Below are positions 59,841-64,000 of a stretch of DNA of 64,000 bases, in pieces. Source of the DNA: Nitrospirota bacterium. Its GTDB lineage: Bacteria > Nitrospirota > JACRHJ01. Where the stretch lies: contig JACRHJ010000014.1 of NCBI GenBank assembly GCA_016212105.1, positions 1 to 64,000 of the forward strand, written 5' to 3'. Position 1 is the first letter of the stretch. Each line of letters opens with the position of its first letter. The notes beneath the pieces were generated by a model. The model ran no database searches, had not been told where the DNA came from, and was given only the letters and a program-made list of their open reading frames with translations. Both the position numbers and the translations under genes were made by a program.

Positions 59841-61145
59841 TTACGGCCTGCCGACGCAGGTGTATGTGAACCCCTCGGCCCGCATCCTCGCGGGCTCGTA
59901 GACGTTCCTGAGGTCAGCGACCACCGGGTTTTTCATGAGGTCCTTGAGCCTCTTGAGGTCGAGTATGAGGAACTGGTTCCACTCGGTCATTATGACGAGC
60001 GCGTCCGCGCCGTCCGAGCATTCGTAAGGTCCTTCGCTGAACGTTATTTCCGGCAGGAACTTCTTCGCCTCCTCCATGGCGACCGGGTCGTGGGCGCGCA
60101 CCTTCGCGCCTTTGGCCTGCAAGGCCTTTATTATGGGCACCGACGGGGCGTCACGCATGTCGTCGGTGTTTGGCTTGAAGGAAAGGCCGAGCACTGCGAT
60201 GGTCTTGCCGCTTACGTCTCCGCCCATGATGTCCACGATCTTGCCCACCATCCGCTCCTTCTGCCTCTCGTTGACGTCGAGCACCGCGCCCACTATGCTG
60301 AAGTCGTAACCGTGCTCCTTGGCTATCCTGACTATCGCCTGGGTGTCCTTGGGGAAGCAGGAGCCGCCGAAGCCGGGGCCGGGGTGCAGGAACTTCCCGC
60401 CTATGCGGTTGTCCAGCCCCATGCCGACCGCGACCTTGTGCACGTCCGCGCCTACCAGTTCGCAGATATTGGCGACCTCGTTGATGAACGATATCTTCGT
60501 GGCGAGGAAGGCGTTGGAGGCGTACTTTATCATCTCGGCCGTCTCGACGTTGGTCAGGACGAACGGCGTCTCTATGAGGTAGAGCGGGCTGTAGAGGTCC
60601 TTCATGATGGCCATCGCCTGCTCGGAGTTCGCGCCTATGACGACCCTGTTCGGGTGCATGAAGTCGCCTATAGCCGAGCCCTCCCGCAGGAACTCCGGGT
60701 TCGAGACGATGTCGAAGTCGTTCTTCTCGAGCTGGCTCCCGCTGACTATCGCCCTTATCCTCTCGCCGGTGCCGACGGGCACGGTGGACTTCGTGACGAT
60801 TACCTTGTAGCCGTTCATGTTCTCGGCTATGCTCTTCGCTACCTCCTCGACGTAGGAGAGGTCTGCGGAGCCGTCCGGCTTCGGCGGGGTGCCTACCGCG
60901 ATGAATATGACGAGCGCGCGGCTGACCGCGTCCGAGAGGTCGGTGCTGAAGGAGATGTTCCCGTCCCTCATGTTCTTCTTGACCATCTCCTCGAGGCCGG
61001 GCTCGTATATCGGGATGACGCCGGAGTTGAGCGCGTCAATCTTCTTCTTGTCGTTGTCGACGCAGGTGACCTTCAGCCCGAACTCGGCGAAGCACGCCCC
61101 GGTGACCAGGCCGACGTACCCGCTACCTACCACGCAGATGTTCAT
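59841..61145 (-). CDS. ugd: UDP-glucose 6-dehydrogenase
   Basis: Ugd oxidises UDP-glucose to UDP-glucuronate. The 434-residue product has CVVGSGYVGLVTGACFAE, FIAVGTPPKPDGSADLSYVE, VTKSTVPVGTGERIR, the catalytic Cys in PGFGGSCFPKDTQAIV and AVLGLSFKPNTDDMRDAPS. It is 9 nt upstream of the UDP-xylose synthase-like gene; together they give the UDP-Glc to UDP-GlcA to UDP-Xyl route. Confidence 0.97.
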   Translation of the reverse strand: MNICVVGSGYVGLVTGACFAEFGLKVTCVDNDKKKIDALNSGVIPIYEPGLEEMVKKNMRDGNISFSTDLSDAVSRALVIFIAVGTPPKPDGSADLSYVEEVAKSIAENMNGYKVIVTKSTVPVGTGERIRAIVSGSQLEKNDFDIVSNPEFLREGSAIGDFMHPNRVVIGANSEQAMAIMKDLYSPLYLIETPFVLTNVETAEMIKYASNAFLATKISFINEVANICELVGADVHKVAVGMGLDNRIGGKFLHPGPGFGGSCFPKDTQAIVRIAKEHGYDFSIVGAVLDVNERQKERMVGKIVDIMGGDVSGKTIAVLGLSFKPNTDDMRDAPSVPIIKALQAKGAKVRAHDPVAMEEAKKFLPEITFSEGPYECSDGADALVIMTEWNQFLILDLKRLKDLMKNPVVADLRNVYEPARMRAEGFTYTCVGRP

Positions 61146-61167
61146 TTCGGTTTCCTCTTTTTATAAG

Positions 61168-61464
61168 GTGTGGGCGCAATGAATTGCGCCCCTACAATAT
61201 CTGATACAGGCGGATCCTTCGCTTCACTCAGGATGACACCGTTAGATTACAAGGCAGGGCCGACACGCGCTTCGCTTGGTACGGCCCCTACATAAAAGGC
61301 ATGGTGTGCAGTGCCCACCCTACTACTTGCTCGTCATTCCCGCGAAAGCGGGAATCCAGCGACTTTCGATACGCGAGGAACTTCTAAACCCAAAGTCACT
61401 GGCCCCCCGCTTTCGCGGGGGTGACGTTCTTATTAATGCCTGGTGTGCAGTGCCCACCCTACTA
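61168..61464. repeat. Repeat block between rfbD and ugd (373-nt gap)
   Basis: GGGCGCAATGAATTGCGCCC (61172-61191), a GGCGGATCCTTCGCTTCACT element (61209-61238), GGGCCGACACGCGCTTCGCT and its right half (61257-61291), ATGGTGTGCAGTGCCCACCC (61301-61320), GTCATTCCCGCGAAAGCGGG (61333-61358), a CTGGCCCCCCGCTTTCGCGG element (61399-61423) and TGGTGTGCAGTGCCCACCCT again (61441-61460). I see no gene. Confidence 0.87.
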
Positions 61465-61518
61465 AGTCAAGAACAGCACGGGCTTTTCCTGCTAGCCCCT
61501 AGCCCCTAATCCCTGCCT

Positions 61519-62361
61519 TTACCCCCGCTGCCTTATATACTCGGCAAGAGCCTCGCGCCAGTCGCGCAGGCGGTGGCCGGTGACGGCGAAGTACCTGTCC
61601 TTGGACAGGACGGAATATTTCGGCCTGACGGCCGGGCGGCCGAGCTGCTCGGTAGTTATCGGCTTCACGGATATTCCCGTGACGCCGGCAAGCTCGAATA
61701 TCTTGTTGGCGTAGTCGAACCAGGAGCACGTACCCTCGTTCGAGAGGTGCACGACGCCCGGCGCGCCTGACTCGACCAGCCTGACGATGCCGTCCGCGAG
61801 GTCCGGCGTGTATGTCGGGCTGCCTACCTGGTCGTCCACGACCGTAAGCTCGTCGCGTTTTCCCACCTGGCCGAGTATCGCCTCGACGAAGTTCGGGCCG
61901 CGCCTGCCGAACAGCCACGACGTCCGGATGATAAGCGCGTCTGGCAGGACTTTCAGGACCTCGGCCTCGCCCATCAGTTTGGACCTGCCGTAGACGTTCA
62001 GCGGGGCGACCGGGTCGGTCTCGACGTAAGGCTCACCCTTCGTCCCGTCATAGACGTAGTCCGTGCTGACGTACGCCATACGAGCGCCGACGTGCCAGCA
62101 TGCGCGCGCGACAGAACCCGGCCCCTCGCCGTTGACGCGGTACGCCTTGTCCGGCTCCTTCTCGCAGCCGTCCACGTTCGTGAACGCGGCCGAGTGGATT
62201 ACCCAGTCCGGCTTCTCCTGCAGCAGGTAGCCGCGCACCATCAGCTCGTCCAGTATGTCGAAGTCGTGACGGGTGACGCCGACGACCTCGTGGCGCCCTT
62301 TAAGCCTGTCGACGATGTCGCTGCCCAGCATGCCCGCCGCGCCGGTGACGAGTATCTTCAT
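61519..62361 (-). CDS. rfbD: dTDP-4-dehydrorhamnose reductase
   Basis: RmlD/RfbD reduces dTDP-4-dehydro-L-rhamnose to dTDP-L-rhamnose. The 280-residue product has MKILVTGAAGMLGSDIVDRL, MAYVSTDYVYDGTKGEPYVE, the catalytic pair in YGRSKLMGEAEVL and LRDWREALAEYI at the end. Its ATG overlaps the rfbB gene by 4 nt (ATGA), so rfbB and rfbD are translated together. Confidence 0.95.
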   Translation of the reverse strand: MKILVTGAAGMLGSDIVDRLKGRHEVVGVTRHDFDILDELMVRGYLLQEKPDWVIHSAAFTNVDGCEKEPDKAYRVNGEGPGSVARACWHVGARMAYVSTDYVYDGTKGEPYVETDPVAPLNVYGRSKLMGEAEVLKVLPDALIIRTSWLFGRRGPNFVEAILGQVGKRDELTVVDDQVGSPTYTPDLADGIVRLVESGAPGVVHLSNEGTCSWFDYANKIFELAGVTGISVKPITTEQLGRPAVRPKYSVLSKDRYFAVTGHRLRDWREALAEYIRQRG

Positions 62362-63329
62362 CTCCCGGACACCTTCCGGCACCAGTCCTGGTTTTCCTTG
62401 TACCAGTTTATTGTATCAACAATGCCCTGCTCGAAGCTGTGCACCGGGGCCCAGCCGAGTTCGGCCTGGAGCTTGGTCGAGTCTATCGCATAACGCCTGT
62501 CGTGGCCGAGCCGGTCCTTGACGTATGATATGAGCGACTCCGGTTTGCCGAGGTCCTTGAGTATAAGCCTCGTTATCTCTATGTTCGCCTTCTCGTTGTT
62601 TCCGCCTATGTTGTACACCTCCCCGGGTCGGCCCTTCCTCATCACGAGGTCAACCGCGCGGCAGTGGTCCTCCACGTGCAGCCAGTCGCGGACGTTCAAC
62701 CCGTCGCCGTACAGCGGCACGGGCTTGTCGGCAAGCAGGTTGTTTATGAACAGTGGGATAAGCTTCTCCGGGAACTGGTACGGGCCGTAGTTGTTCGAGC
62801 AGCGGGTAACGACTACCGGCAGGCCGAATGTGTGCATGTACGCGAGCGCGAGGAGGTCCGCCCCTGCCTTGCTCGCGGAGTACGGCGAGTTGGGCGAGAG
62901 CGGCGTGGTCTCGGTGAAGAGCCCGGTCGGCCCGAGCGAGCCGTACACCTCGTCGGTCGAGATCTGGACGTATATGGACGGGCGAAACTTTACGGCCGCG
63001 TCGAGCATCGTCTGGGTGCCCATCACGTTCGTCCTGATGAACTCGGCAGGGCCCTCGATACTCCTGTCCACGTGCGACTCGGCGGCGAAATGCACCACCG
63101 CGTCCGCACCCGCCATCGCCGCGGCAACGGCTTCGGGGTCGCAGACGTCGCCCTTGACGAACCTGTAACGCGGGTTATCCTCCACGTCCCGCAGGCTCTC
63201 CAGGCTGCCCGCGTAGGTCAAGGCGTCGAGGTTGACCACCTCCGCCTCCGGGTATGTACTGAGCATCAGCCGGACGAAGTTGGAGCCTATAAAGCCGGCC
63301 CCGCCGGTTACCAGTATTCGTTTCGGCAT
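62358..63329 (-). CDS. rfbB: dTDP-glucose 4,6-dehydratase
   Basis: RfbB/RmlB makes dTDP-4-keto-6-deoxyglucose. The 323-residue product has [53 protein letters not shown] and the YxxxK pair in SPYSASKAGADLLALAY, then TRCSNNYGPYQFPEKLIPLF. I prefer the ATG at 63329 with AGGA 5 nt upstream; an ATG two codons earlier is possible. It is followed by rfbD. Confidence 0.96.
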   Translation of the reverse strand: MPKRILVTGGAGFIGSNFVRLMLSTYPEAEVVNLDALTYAGSLESLRDVEDNPRYRFVKGDVCDPEAVAAAMAGADAVVHFAAESHVDRSIEGPAEFIRTNVMGTQTMLDAAVKFRPSIYVQISTDEVYGSLGPTGLFTETTPLSPNSPYSASKAGADLLALAYMHTFGLPVVVTRCSNNYGPYQFPEKLIPLFINNLLADKPVPLYGDGLNVRDWLHVEDHCRAVDLVMRKGRPGEVYNIGGNNEKANIEITRLILKDLGKPESLISYVKDRLGHDRRYAIDSTKLQAELGWAPVHSFEQGIVDTINWYKENQDWCRKVSGR

Positions 63330-63336
63330 GCGCATC

Positions 63337-63792
63337 CTACCCGTCCTTCCTCGACCAGTCGTAGGGGATGTCGTTGTCGTGGGGGTCGAGCCTGTACTCG
63401 TCCGGGTTTTTGTAGTCGTACATCTCGGTGCAGCAGTTGATGATGAGCGCTTCGGTCTCGCTTATGCACTTGAACCCGTGGTAGACCATAGGCGGTATCT
63501 GGAGCATCATGTGGTTGTGGTCGCCCATGAAGAACTCGTTGACCTCGCCCTTCGTGGCCGAGCCCTCGCGGGAGTCGTACAGCACGACCTTCATCATGCC
63601 CTTTATGCAGCAGAAGTTGTCGTACTGGAGCTTGTGGTAGTGCCATGCCTTTGTCACGCCGGGGTATGCCGCGGTCACGTACACCTGGCCGAACTTGACG
63701 AACTCCGGGTCATCCGCGCGGATTATCTCCATCAGGCGGCCCCGCTCGTCGGGGAACATCCTGAGCTTTTTTACTTTTACGCCGTCGATCAT
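63337..63792 (-). CDS. dTDP-4-dehydrorhamnose 3,5-epimerase-like cupin
   Basis: A 151-residue cupin, MIDGVKVKKLRMFPDERGRL, then AAYPGVTKAWHYHKLQYDNF, IQIPPMV-like QIPPMVYHGFKCISETEALI and DPHDNDIPYDWSRKDG. It is the RmlC/RfbC type, which epimerises C3 and C5 before RfbD, but shorter than E. coli RmlC (about 180). The rest of the pathway is here apart from RmlA (glucose 1-phosphate thymidylyltransferase), which may be outside the window to the right. Confidence 0.85.
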   Translation of the reverse strand: MIDGVKVKKLRMFPDERGRLMEIIRADDPEFVKFGQVYVTAAYPGVTKAWHYHKLQYDNFCCIKGMMKVVLYDSREGSATKGEVNEFFMGDHNHMMLQIPPMVYHGFKCISETEALIINCCTEMYDYKNPDEYRLDPHDNDIPYDWSRKDG

Positions 63793-63817
63793 TTTGCGGC
63801 CTCCTTTATGATTCTAT

Positions 63818-64000
63818 GTAGGGGCCGACCCGCGTGTCGGCCCTTGATTTTGTTTTCATGGTGTCATTCTGAGAGTAGCGAAGAATCTGCCTGTGTCCTG
63901 TGCGTTGTCGGGCGCGGAATCCGCGCTACAACTTCCTGGATTCCCGCCTTCGCGGGAATGACGTTGTAAGGAGGAGATTGCTTCACTGCGTTCGCAAAGA
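63818..64000. repeat. Repeat block at the right edge
   Basis: GTAGGGGCCGAC..GTCGGCCC (63818-63843), TGTCATTCTGAGAGTAGCGA (63862-63889), CTGGATTCCCGCCTTCGCGG (63936-63961) and a partial GAGATTGCTTCACTGCGTTC (63977 onward). No gene is seen in the last 208 nt. Confidence 0.82.

Overview
This 64 kb window is a GC-rich bacterial chromosome segment. It encodes Gram-negative cell-envelope proteins: an outer-membrane porin ending in Phe, an MltA lipoprotein, a membrane-anchored HtrA and an MCP. The rpsF-ssb-rpsR-DUF2232 order, the aro operon ending in cmk-plsC-rpsA, and the many short palindromic repeats suggest a Desulfobacterota/Deltaproteobacteria-like or neighbouring lineage (inference; no rRNA gene is present). 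Almost all genes are on the minus strand. Exceptions are 15.9-21.4 kb, 24.7-26.6 kb and 55.0-56.7 kb.

Layout: 1-2.8 kb is a tRNA-Thr/Tyr/Gly/Thr-tuf operon with a consensus promoter, interrupted by a TPR metalloprotease gene. 2.9-9.6 kb carries rlmB-cysS-cysE-ispF-ispD and a YacL-type PIN-TRAM gene, an order also known from Firmicutes. 9.8-15.8 kb holds htrA, hpt, bioA, a small membrane protein, an O-methyltransferase and a metallo-beta-lactamase-fold hydrolase. 15.9-21.4 kb (plus strand) holds an aldehyde dehydrogenase and, after a repeat-filled gap, a tight run of class III aminotransferase, a COG2403-type P-loop protein and carbamate kinase, a possible uncharacterised catabolic module. 21.5-28.3 kb holds hicBA, an orphan GAF histidine kinase, ald, a large unknown protein and a CCA-adding enzyme. 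28.4-32.6 kb holds a porin and the rpsF-ssb-rpsR-DUF2232 operon. 32.8-37.7 kb holds a frameshifted secreted-protein gene, a ParE-type toxin-antitoxin, moeA, a GT-C glycosyltransferase and a His-rich small protein. 37.8-48.8 kb holds hup, sppA and the aromatic amino acid operon pheA-hisC-aroF-tyrA-aroA-cmk-plsC-rpsA. 48.9-58.8 kb holds a HEPN-MNT module, mltA, an MCP, mtnA, an HgdB-like protein with its activase and a TPR protein. 58.9-63.8 kb makes nucleotide sugars (UDP-xylose and dTDP-rhamnose branches).

Three patterns cut across the annotation. First, several families of short palindromic repeats fill nearly every gap, including each gap between pheA and plsC; one copy is inserted in frame inside cca. 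Second, two genes (COG2403 protein, mltA) have no usable ATG/GTG/TTG at the expected N-terminus but have an ATA followed by Lys-Arg, overlapping the upstream TAA stop as ATAA. Third, three genes (24737, 28304, 54998) have a TATAAT box 6-7 nt before the ATG and no ribosome binding site, predicting leaderless mRNAs.

All calls come from reading the sequence; no database search was run.
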